The notes under the pieces are model-generated. The model had not been told where the DNA came from and searched no databases. It was given only the letters and a program-made list of their open reading frames with translations. From Oceanobacter kriegii DSM 6294 (lineage in GTDB: Bacteria; Pseudomonadota; Gammaproteobacteria; Pseudomonadales; Oceanobacteraceae), in contig NZ_AUGV01000021.1 in NCBI RefSeq assembly GCF_000422845.1, positions 1 to 64,000 of the forward strand: 64,000 nucleotides of DNA, written 5' to 3'. Of the stretch, positions 19,620-26,904 are shown in pieces. The number at the start of each line of letters is the position of its first letter. Position 1 is the first letter of the stretch. A program made the position numbers and the translations under genes.

Positions 19620-20678
19620 ATGCCGAATGACTACCTGACGTTTGCCCGACGAATGGAAATGTTGCGTCTGATTCCAGAAAAGCCATCCGACCCAATCAGC
19701 ACCACGTTGCTGCACAAAAAGCTGGAGCGGGATTACCGCTGCACCAAACGCACAGTGGAACGGGATCTGGAATCTCTTTCTGTTGCTTACCAGCTTTACA
19801 CCGAGACCAACGGCCGAAGCAACTCGTGGGGGTTTGTCGCCGGTGGTAAACAGCTTCTGCATCGCTCCAACTCGGCTGCCGCATTGTCTTTCATTTTGGC
19901 AGAGCCGTATCTGAAACAGGTGTTGCCCAGCCATGCCTTCCGACAAATCAAACCGCAGTTTGAAGAAGCCAAGAGCAGCCTGAAAAAATTCAGCGGCACC
20001 ATGTCAGTGTGGCCAGATCGCATTCGGGTTTTGCCGGAAACCAAACAGCTGCTGCCTCCCGAACAGTGCGAAGCCACCTGGGAGATCATTACCGAAGCCT
20101 TGTTGCAGAACAAACAACTGGCGGTGTCCTACGCCAGCCGTAGCCATCAGGACACCAAACAGCTGAATCTGACACCGCTGGCTCTGGTTGCAAAAGGCGC
20201 CACCCACTATCTGGTCGCCACTGCCAACGACTACACCACCCCTTACATCTATGCCTTGCACCGCATCGCCGATGTACGCTTGACCGACGCCCTTTGCCCG
20301 GACAACAGCAACTTTGATATTGATGATTTCCTGCGTAATTTTGGTTGGGGGCACAGCGGTGATATCGAGCTGATCGCCGATATTTCAGAGAGTATTGCCT
20401 CACGCTTGCAGGAAACGCCAATCAGTCATCAGCAGGAAATTCACGGGCCAGCCGACAATGGCCGCTACCGTCTGACAGCGATTGTGCCTGACGATCAGGA
20501 AACCCGTTGGTGGGTTTATGGGCTCAATGAACACATTCGGGTTGAAGCCCCAGAGCACTGGGTAGAAGAGTTCGCCAGCAAGGCGCAAACCATGGCGAAA
20601 CTGTACGGCGTGATACCAGATGATTCAGAAGCAGCTGACAGCCAAAGTGATAACAACGCAGAAAGCCCTGTCGTCTAA
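19620..20678 (+). CDS. WYL-domain transcriptional regulator
   Basis: 352 residues. An N-terminal winged helix-turn-helix (about residues 10-70: LLHKKLERDYRCTKRTVERDL) is followed by a WYL domain in which the usual pattern appears as TPLALVAKGATHYLVA and YALHRIADVRL, and a C-terminal WCX-type region (WVYGLNEHIRVEAPEHW). Family members bind DNA and sense nucleic acid or nucleotide ligands, and often control defence or DNA repair genes. AAGGAAA at 19604-19610 supports the ATG at 19620 over the TTG nine bases upstream. No target gene is adjacent, since the next feature downstream is a MITE-like element. Confidence 0.85.
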   Translation: MPNDYLTFARRMEMLRLIPEKPSDPISTTLLHKKLERDYRCTKRTVERDLESLSVAYQLYTETNGRSNSWGFVAGGKQLLHRSNSAAALSFILAEPYLKQVLPSHAFRQIKPQFEEAKSSLKKFSGTMSVWPDRIRVLPETKQLLPPEQCEATWEIITEALLQNKQLAVSYASRSHQDTKQLNLTPLALVAKGATHYLVATANDYTTPYIYALHRIADVRLTDALCPDNSNFDIDDFLRNFGWGHSGDIELIADISESIASRLQETPISHQQEIHGPADNGRYRLTAIVPDDQETRWWVYGLNEHIRVEAPEHWVEEFASKAQTMAKLYGVIPDDSEAADSQSDNNAESPVV

Positions 20679-20757
20679 CCAGTCGAATAACCAGTCAAAT
20701 AACCTTGTCGAATCACCAATCAAAGGCCTGACCAGGCGTCGGGCCGCTCCTGCATCC

Positions 20758-21028
20758 CTAGGGACCCTCTGAATAACTCTGCACAGCTCTGCGCGAGTAC
20801 TGCAGGTTGTCAGAACAAGGCGGCGAATGCAGCGGAATGGCTGGCCCTTTCCAAATTCGCCAACACCGTTCTGGCGGCCTGCAGACCGCGCCCTACGGGG
20901 ATGGCAGGGCATCGCTGACTCTGTGTCGCTGATTTTTGACTTGACTCGTCAGGCCTGCAAATCAGCTTCGTGATTCAGCGTCGCCCTGTCATCCAGAGCG
21001 GGCACCGAGTTATTCAGAGGGTCCCTAG
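20758..21028. mobile_element. MITE-like non-autonomous element with 22-bp terminal inverted repeats
   Basis: 271 bp bounded by a perfect inverted repeat: 20758-20779 (beginning CTAGGGACCCTCTGAATAAC) and its exact complement at 21007-21028. The outermost CTAG at both ends may be a 4-bp target duplication, leaving an 18-bp terminal repeat starting GGACCCTCTG. No transposase frame exists inside. IS5-family (IS427-group) elements are known to use CTAG targets, so mobilisation by such an element is a plausible but untested idea. The gap 20679-21307 otherwise holds only the CBS gene terminator. Confidence 0.8.
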
Positions 21029-21244
21029 TGTGATTAGCGCAGGCGTTTGAAACGAGAGCAGCTTCCTTGCTGCTCAACTTCTTCCTGAATCCCGCCTCCC
21101 TGAGCGTGGTCCGTCACAAGAGCGTCTTGCTCTTATCGTCCTTGTTCCTGTGAGTCATCCTGACTCGGACGGCATAGTGACAAGCCAATGCGACAATTAA
21201 CGTCGCTTGGTTCAAACGAATCCTTATTCTGCTATTGCAGTCAC

Positions 21245-21269
21245 ATAAAAGCCGGGACATGCCCGGCTT
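21245..21269 (-). terminator. Rho-independent terminator of the CBS-domain gene
   Basis: Stem AAGCCGGG/CCCGGCTT with a 5-base loop, followed on the minus strand by a short T run, about 40 bp after the CBS gene stop. Confidence 0.75.
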
Positions 21270-21307
21270 GTGTTGTTGCCAATTGCAACGCTATCGATTC
21301 AGCTGAC

Positions 21308-21868
21308 TCAGGACACCGCGCTGAAGACTCGCGCAAAGCTGGATTGCTCCTGAATATTCAGCGGCAGGCGCAGCTTGCGGGAAATATCACTGGCGGAAAA
21401 GATGCCGCGAATCTGATGATTCTCGGCGTCCAGCACCAGGCAGTGTTGCTGGTGCACTTCGCGCAGGAAGTTGACCACATCACCGATGGTGGATTTTTCA
21501 ACTTCGCTGATGTCAAAGGCGCTCAGGTCGCTTTTACGAGTCATCAGATCAGACACCAGCACATCGCTTCGCAGGCTACCGTTGTTGACGGCTTTCTGAA
21601 TCACGTTTTGCTCGGCCAAATCTTCCGCGGTAATCACACCGGCAAAGCGGTTGTCGTTATCGAGCACCAGCTTCAGACGGACATGCGTACGAATCATGAT
21701 GCGGCGGGCGTTATCCGCAGTCACAGACGATTCGATCACCAGCGGCTCGTTGTCGAGGAAGTCGGTAAAGAACGCCAGCGCCGGGCTACGCAGGGAAATA
21801 TGGATCGGTTTTGCTGGTTGAACCAATTCGTCGATGCTGGATACGGTGTGCAGTTTCAGCTTGTGCAT
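21308..21868 (-). CDS. Tandem CBS-domain protein
   Basis: 186 residues with two CBS motifs: one around residues 40-100 (IMIRTHVRLKLVLDNDNRFAG, VITAEDLAE) and one around 110-175 (VSDLMTRK, HCLVLDAENHQIRGIFSASD). CBS pairs usually bind adenine nucleotides and control a partner. There is no catalytic domain. GAGGAG upstream of the ATG supports the start. Its own terminator follows, so it is monocistronic. The regulated partner is unknown. Confidence 0.85.
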   Translation of the reverse strand: MHKLKLHTVSSIDELVQPAKPIHISLRSPALAFFTDFLDNEPLVIESSVTADNARRIMIRTHVRLKLVLDNDNRFAGVITAEDLAEQNVIQKAVNNGSLRSDVLVSDLMTRKSDLSAFDISEVEKSTIGDVVNFLREVHQQHCLVLDAENHQIRGIFSASDISRKLRLPLNIQEQSSFARVFSAVS

Positions 21869-21969
21869 AGGGAGTACTCCTCACAGAACTGCTGTCAGCC
21901 AAAGTCAGTAAAGGGCCAACGACAACAGTTAAATTTTTAAAGGTTTGATTGTGTTAAAAACGGAGTGAA

Positions 21970-22248
21970 TCAAACCAGCGGAGGACTACGGGCACGTCGG
22001 GCTTCCGGACGGGTGTCCAGTACCTGGGTGTTGCTGACCAGCGCAGGCTGCCAGTGCTGTGGAATAACCAGAGGCACAAACGCATCGTCAGGAACAATCC
22101 CTTGTACCTTGTCGGCCTCGCCGGTGGCCAGGTCGATCGGGTAGTCGGAAAGATCCAGTGTGGATGCGGAGTTGAAGCCTGCGGGGCTGGTATCAGGAAG
22201 CAGCATGAAGCCCAGTAACAAACTGAGCATTAGAATCACTCGAGTCAT
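21970..22248 (-). CDS. Small exported protein of unknown function
   Basis: 92 residues starting MTRVILMLSLLLGFMLLP, a clear signal-peptide or N-terminal anchor, then a short polar mature part (LDLSDYPIDLATGEADKVQG, HWQPALVSNTQVLD). GGAGG placed 7 bases before the ATG at 22248 decides the start. I do not recognise a family. It lies between the CBS gene and a binding-protein gene whose terminator (22446-22474) separates them. Confidence 0.6.
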   Translation of the reverse strand: MTRVILMLSLLLGFMLLPDTSPAGFNSASTLDLSDYPIDLATGEADKVQGIVPDDAFVPLVIPQHWQPALVSNTQVLDTRPEARRARSPPLV

Positions 22249-22445
22249 GGGCGCCTCCTGACGTTGAGGCTGTTGGAGGACGGGTTTCTGTGATTCAGAT
22301 TCCGGCATTCAACAGCAAGGGATTTTTAATCTGTGTAACTGATATGAGTCACGTTACTCCTGAAAAGTTTCGCTGACCAGTGTGCAATTGCCGATTTAAT
22401 AACGCGCAACAGAATTGTTCACTATTCAAATAAATTCCAGCAAAG

Positions 22446-22474
22446 AAAAAGCCGCAATCGAGTGCGGCTTTTTT
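22446..22474 (-). terminator. Rho-independent terminator after the first orphan binding protein
   Basis: Stem GCCGCA/TGCGGC flanked by A5 on one side and T6 on the other, so it can work in both directions. It lies 19 bp after the stop of the minus-strand binding-protein gene. Confidence 0.85.
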
Positions 22475-22492
22475 GTGAACCAGCGTTAACGG

Positions 22493-23455
22493 TTAGTCCG
22501 TCAGTCGTCCCCAGCCCACTTCCAGGTCCGCCACAATCTGGCGGCTGTCTGGTTGACCTCCGGTGCGAGTAGCCACACCTTGCAGCCAGCCGGTCACGGT
22601 GGCTTCGTTGTCGTGCATCCAGATACGCACCGCCCGTAGTGGTGGCACAAAGCCATTCATGATCTGATCCATCAACAGCTCTTCCATGTCCTGGCTGAAC
22701 ACCATATTTTTCATCAGCCGAGCAGCATTTGGGCAACGTTGGGAAAAGCCATCCTGTGCCACGGTACGTACGTAGGATGCGCCTTTGTCCGGGCCAAAAT
22801 AGTCATCCGCACCATCCAGATAGCGAAGTTCAAAATTGCGATTCATCGGGTGCGGAATCCAGCCCAGAAAGGCCACCCACTGCCCTTTGCGAATCCGCCC
22901 ATTGGCTTGTGCCAGCATCAGCCGCTCAGAGGTCGGAATCAGCTCAAGCTGACTCATGCCCATCGCCGGATTGGCAATCATCTTTTTAACCAAAGCATTA
23001 CCGGTATTGCCTTTCTCAAGGCCGTACACCCGACCGCCAAATTGCGCAGCATACTTGCCCAGATCCTGCACCCGGGTGACGCCCTGGTCGTAGACGTATT
23101 CCGGTACCGCAATGGTATAGAGACCGCGTTTGAGGTTGGTTTGCAACACCTCCAGCTGGCCCTGTTCCAGATACGGCGTGATCATATCGGTATTCGCTGG
23201 CATCCAATTGCCCAGGAACAGGTCATTCTGATCATTGGCCAGCGACTCATACACTTCACCAATGCTGGTTTTTACATCCAGCTCAACCTGATAGCCGAGT
23301 TTTTCCAGCAACACTCGGGAGGCCGTTGACGTTACTTTCAGATCCGCCCAGTCCAGCATGGCAAAGCGGATGGTGTTACAGCTGGCGTCGTCTTGTGCCT
23401 GACTGGTATTGGCCAGAAGCAGTGCGCACAACAACGTCCATACACGGATTTTCAT
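22493..23455 (-). CDS. Orphan quaternary-amine ABC substrate-binding protein (ProX/ChoX family)
   Basis: 320 residues with a signal peptide (MKIRVWTLLCALLLANTSQA) and OpuAC/ChoX landmarks: LGNWMPANTDM, VYGLEKGNTGN, VAFLGWIPHPMN, YFGPDKGASYVRT, NGFVPPLRAVRIWM. Trp and Tyr in the LGNWMP, GW.PHPMN and YFG segments would form the aromatic cage that binds a trimethylammonium head. No permease or ATPase gene is next to it. In Pseudomonas, orphan BetX and CaiX proteins share the CbcWV permease, so a similar role for choline, betaine or carnitine is inferred. It lies downstream of another paralogue. Confidence 0.88.
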   Translation of the reverse strand: MKIRVWTLLCALLLANTSQAQDDASCNTIRFAMLDWADLKVTSTASRVLLEKLGYQVELDVKTSIGEVYESLANDQNDLFLGNWMPANTDMITPYLEQGQLEVLQTNLKRGLYTIAVPEYVYDQGVTRVQDLGKYAAQFGGRVYGLEKGNTGNALVKKMIANPAMGMSQLELIPTSERLMLAQANGRIRKGQWVAFLGWIPHPMNRNFELRYLDGADDYFGPDKGASYVRTVAQDGFSQRCPNAARLMKNMVFSQDMEELLMDQIMNGFVPPLRAVRIWMHDNEATVTGWLQGVATRTGGQPDSRQIVADLEVGWGRLTD

Positions 23456-23492
23456 AGGCTTACCTCAGGCAGCAGAGTTTGCCATCCAGCCT

Positions 23493-23690
23493 ATGGGGAT
23501 TACCGCAACACCGTATTCATACAACGACGTAATTTATCACTTACGCGCAACGCAGCTGACATATTGCGCCCGGCATCGTCGCAGTCAGGCAGCCGCCGGT
23601 TTTTATGAGCTTAAACAGCCAGAAGCTGCCCTGCCGAAAACGGCGCCAAAAGAACAAGATGAAGAACAGGACGTTAAGAAACGACGTTAA
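23493..23690 (+). CDS. Possible small basic/acidic-tailed protein between two binding-protein genes
   Basis: 65 codons from ATG at 23493 on the strand opposite to both neighbours, with a composition that looks protein-like: an aromatic N-terminal part (TPYSYNDVIYHLRATQLTY) and a charged tail (ALPKTAPKEQDEEQDVKKRR). No good ribosome binding site is visible, and the upstream part overlaps the promoter region of the minus-strand binding protein. No family recognised. It may be a small gene, a remnant or chance. Confidence 0.3.
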   Translation: MGITATPYSYNDVIYHLRATQLTYCARHRRSQAAAGFYELKQPEAALPKTAPKEQDEEQDVKKRR

Positions 23691-23734
23691 AGAGAAGGGA
23701 ATAAAAGCGGTGGATACAAGTCCACCGCACAGGA

Positions 23735-24694
23735 TCAATCTTTTAAACGACCCCAGCCAACGGCCAGTGCTTCAGCCATTTCGGTGCCGTTTGGCGTTTG
23801 ACCATCAAAGGTTTTCACACCATCCAGCCAACGAGTCAGCGTTGCCGCGTTGTCGTTCATCCAGATACGGACAGCACGCTTGGTCGGCACAAAGCCGTTC
23901 ATCACCTGATCCATCACTTTCTCTTCCATTTCGAGAGAGAAGGTCATGTTTTTCAACAGCTGATTCACGTTCGGGCACTGCTCGGTGTAGCCGCTGCGAA
24001 CGACCGTTCGAACGTGGGCCGCGCCCTTGTCCGGGCCAAAGTACGCATCGGCACCATCGAGGTATTCGATGTCGTAATTAACGTTCATCGGGTGTGGCGC
24101 CCAGGCCAGAAACGCAATCCACTGGCCTTTCTTGGTTTTGCCTTTCACCTGAGCCAGCATCAGTCGCTCGGAGGTTTCCAGCACGCTAAACTTGCCGAGG
24201 CCAAAGTCGTTCTTGTCGATCATGTCCTGAATCAACAGGTTACCGCCGTTGCCCTTTTCCAAACCGTAGATACGGTAACCGAACTCATCGGCGTGTTTGG
24301 CAATATCGGCAACTGTGGTCACCCCCTGATCGTATACGTATTTGGGCACTGCCAGCGTGTACAGGGCACCGTTAAGATTGGTGTCCAACACTTCCAGCTT
24401 GCCGGATTCCAGATACGGGCCGATCACCCCGGCGTTGGCTGGCATCCAGTTCCCCAAAAACGCATCCACGTTGTTCTGGGCCATTTCTTCATACACACCG
24501 CCCACACTGCCGGTGGTGATGGTGACGTCGTAGCCCAGGGTTTCCAGCATGACCTGTGCTGTTGTGGTGGTTACTTCCAGGTCAGTCCATTCAACCATGC
24601 CCATGCGTACGGTCTTGCAACTGGCCGGATCAGCACTGGCCAGCCAACTGACTGGCAACAAGCACAACCCCAACAGCAATGACTTCAATCTCAT
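23735..24694 (-). CDS. Second orphan quaternary-amine ABC substrate-binding protein
   Basis: 319 residues with a signal peptide ending near SWLASA and the same ChoX/ProX landmarks as the gene downstream: FLGNWMPANAGV, IYGLEKGNGGN, LAWAPHPMN (Ala where the paralogues have Gly), YFGPDKGAAHVRT, NGFVPTKRAVRIWM. It follows etfB by 109 bp on the same strand and precedes another binding-protein gene by 279 bp. No dedicated permease is present, so it may feed a shared ProWV-type permease such as that at 60105-62143. Ligand (choline, glycine betaine or carnitine) is not resolvable by eye. Confidence 0.88.
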   Translation of the reverse strand: MRLKSLLLGLCLLPVSWLASADPASCKTVRMGMVEWTDLEVTTTTAQVMLETLGYDVTITTGSVGGVYEEMAQNNVDAFLGNWMPANAGVIGPYLESGKLEVLDTNLNGALYTLAVPKYVYDQGVTTVADIAKHADEFGYRIYGLEKGNGGNLLIQDMIDKNDFGLGKFSVLETSERLMLAQVKGKTKKGQWIAFLAWAPHPMNVNYDIEYLDGADAYFGPDKGAAHVRTVVRSGYTEQCPNVNQLLKNMTFSLEMEEKVMDQVMNGFVPTKRAVRIWMNDNAATLTRWLDGVKTFDGQTPNGTEMAEALAVGWGRLKD

Positions 24695-24803
24695 CTGTGA
24701 TAACTCCCGATATCAATGATCGTTTGGTGGACTCCTCCATTTATTAAGCCGTGACTTCCGTGTTGATAAATCGCACATTTTCTATGAAGAGGTTCACGGA
24801 GCA

Positions 24804-25634
24804 CTATTTCTTCTTGTTGATAACTCCCTGACTTACGAGTAGATCATAAATAACCTGCGCTTTTTCTTCTGCGCTCTCTTTCACCAAAATCGCGCCCCCC
24901 TTGGAGGCCGACTTGGCCGTTGCCGCCTTGAAGCGATCGGCTGCAGTTTTGGCCTTTTTCGCGGAGGCGATACGTTTAGGACGTTTGCGAGCTGGCTCAA
25001 CCGTAACCTGACTCATCACCTCATCGGGATTGCTGCCAATGGCCATTTCCTGCAACTGACCACGTTGACCGCTGGCCCAGGCGGTTTGACGCGATTCCGC
25101 TGCGGCACTATCAACACTGGCAACAAAAGGCGCACGAACCTTTAACAGCCGACGCTGACCTCGCGGCAACGCCTGCAGAATTTCAAACTCACCATCGCCA
25201 GCCGCGGTGACCTCCACAGCGGCAGGCACCATTGGCCAACCTAACGCCTGTGCAATCAGGTACGGCACCATGCCCGAACCTTCGCCGGATTCTGCCCGGC
25301 TACCCGTCAGCACCACATCGGCTTGCAGCATCTTGAGCCGCTCCACCAGCGCCGGTACCGCATCGCTGTTGGCGTTTTGACGGGTCACATCAATACGCTC
25401 CAGCCCCATGCCCAGGTATTCGCGCAGAACCGACTGGCGCAGCGGGTCACTGCTGTCGCCAGCATGAATCACGTGCACCGAACGGTTGTCCATATTGAGC
25501 GCCAGTTCGAGCGCTTTGCTGTCCTGATCAGAGCGCCGTGGACGACCGGACTTCGGGTGTTTACCAACCGACACCAGGGTCGCCACAGTGTAGTTTTTGG
25601 CAGGGTTACTACTCAGCTTGCTATGCAACATCAT
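24804..25634 (-). CDS. etfB: Electron transfer flavoprotein beta subunit (dimethylglycine branch)
   Basis: About 276 residues. The N-terminal ETF domain has VSVGKHPKSGRPRRSD, ADVVLTGSRAESGEGSGMVP (adenine-nucleotide region) and LPRGQRRLLKVRAPFVASVD. The last 75 residues form an Ala/Lys-rich extension (ARKRPKRIASAKKAKTA) before a short helical end. The ATG at 25634 overlaps etfA by 14 bp and follows GAGGG. With EtfA it should accept electrons from DgcAB and hand them to ETF-ubiquinone oxidoreductase, as for the Pseudomonas homologues next to dgcAB. A GTG at 25649 is an alternative start. Confidence 0.9.
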   Translation of the reverse strand: MMLHSKLSSNPAKNYTVATLVSVGKHPKSGRPRRSDQDSKALELALNMDNRSVHVIHAGDSSDPLRQSVLREYLGMGLERIDVTRQNANSDAVPALVERLKMLQADVVLTGSRAESGEGSGMVPYLIAQALGWPMVPAAVEVTAAGDGEFEILQALPRGQRRLLKVRAPFVASVDSAAAESRQTAWASGQRGQLQEMAIGSNPDEVMSQVTVEPARKRPKRIASAKKAKTAADRFKAATAKSASKGGAILVKESAEEKAQVIYDLLVSQGVINKKK

Positions 25635-26904
25635 GCTTGCCCTCATCACCGTCGGCAGCGCCGTCAGCCTGTACCTTGGCCATCAGCGCCGCCAGAATTT
25701 CCTGGCTGTCGCCTATCACGCTCAGGTCCGCCCGTTTCACCATGTCACAACCGGCATCGGTGTTAATGGCGATGACTTTTTCACAGCTGCCAATACCTTG
25801 CAGGTGCTGTACCGCACCGGAGATGCCCACCGCAATGTACACTCTGGCAGTTACCCAGGTTCCGGTAGCACCCACCTGGCGGAAGCGCGGCATAAAGCCA
25901 TCGTCCACCGCCACACGGCTGGCGCCTTCGGTAGCCCCTAACACTCGTGCTGCTTCATGGAACTGATCCCAATCGTGAATGCCGTTACCCGCCGACAGAA
26001 TAAACTCGGCTTCGCCCAGACTGATCTGATTTGGGTCAACGGCCACCGCTCCTGCATCCTTAATGCGCGTTAACACATCAGGCACTGCAGGCGAGGCTAT
26101 AACACGCGCTTCATAGCGGGCTTCGTCAACCGGCATGGCGCATTCAGACGCCAGTGCCAGAATGCGGGCTGAAGCCAGTTCGCGAGTAATGTCGGTCAGT
26201 TCGCTGCCGCCCCGGCTGGTGACCTTGCCGTTCTTGATCTGCCAGGCGTGCATGATCGGGCGTTCACCCAAACGTGCCGCCAGACGCAGAGCACGGTCGT
26301 TGCCACTCAAGTGCGTATCCGGGAACAGCCATTGCGCCGGTTCCAGTGTGCGTTCTACCGCCAGCATGGCTTCCAGTTGCTGTTCTGGTGCAAAGCCCTG
26401 ATAAGCCTCGCTGTCGAACACCACCACGCGGTCGACACCCGCCAAACCCAATGGATGATCCGGGTTGGCTTCTGTACCCAGCGCCGCTTTCACGGGGCCG
26501 AACACCACCGCCAATACCGCGGTGTCTTCTGCGGCATCGGCCAATGCCCGTGCCTGTCCGAGCACGTCTTTATCGTGGGCAGACAGTTCACCGTTTGGCA
26601 TGTCCACAACCACAGCCACATAAGCCTGCGGTGCGTCGATGGCAATAATTGGCAGCTGTTCTTCTTTCTGTTCACGCTTGGCACCGGCCGCCGCGGCAGC
26701 AGAGCCACCCAGACGGTCGATGCGCTTGATGCCATTCGGGCCAATAAAACCAACCGCATGGGGGTTGCGACGGATCAGACCCGATGGCCCACGCACTTCC
26801 GCTGCGGGGCCATTCATTTCGGCAGCAACCTGTTCGTGCAGCGGGTGCAGACGGTTACGCAGAATCCAGTCCTTACGTGGGTCCTTTCTGATCAAATCAG
26901 ACAT
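25621..26904 (-). CDS. etfA: Electron transfer flavoprotein alpha subunit (dimethylglycine branch)
   Basis: 427 residues, longer than ordinary EtfA because of an N-terminal part of about 85 residues (KDWILRNRLHPLHEQVAAEM) typical of the dgc-linked type. The C-terminal FAD-binding domain shows GAVAVDPNQISLGEAEFIL, QVGATGTWVTARVYIAVGIS, AVQHLQGIGSC and AINTDAGCDM. It starts inside a TAATG junction with dgcB and overlaps etfB, so the genes are translationally coupled. Role: FAD-carrying partner of EtfB in re-oxidising DgcAB. Confidence 0.92.
   Translation of the reverse strand: MSDLIRKDPRKDWILRNRLHPLHEQVAAEMNGPAAEVRGPSGLIRRNPHAVGFIGPNGIKRIDRLGGSAAAAAGAKREQKEEQLPIIAIDAPQAYVAVVVDMPNGELSAHDKDVLGQARALADAAEDTAVLAVVFGPVKAALGTEANPDHPLGLAGVDRVVVFDSEAYQGFAPEQQLEAMLAVERTLEPAQWLFPDTHLSGNDRALRLAARLGERPIMHAWQIKNGKVTSRGGSELTDITRELASARILALASECAMPVDEARYEARVIASPAVPDVLTRIKDAGAVAVDPNQISLGEAEFILSAGNGIHDWDQFHEAARVLGATEGASRVAVDDGFMPRFRQVGATGTWVTARVYIAVGISGAVQHLQGIGSCEKVIAINTDAGCDMVKRADLSVIGDSQEILAALMAKVQADGAADGDEGKHDVA

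Noticed and set aside
18761-21307. A tRNA-bounded genomic island
   Set aside because: No integrase and no direct repeat of the tRNA 3' end were found downstream, so only the MITE-like element is claimed.
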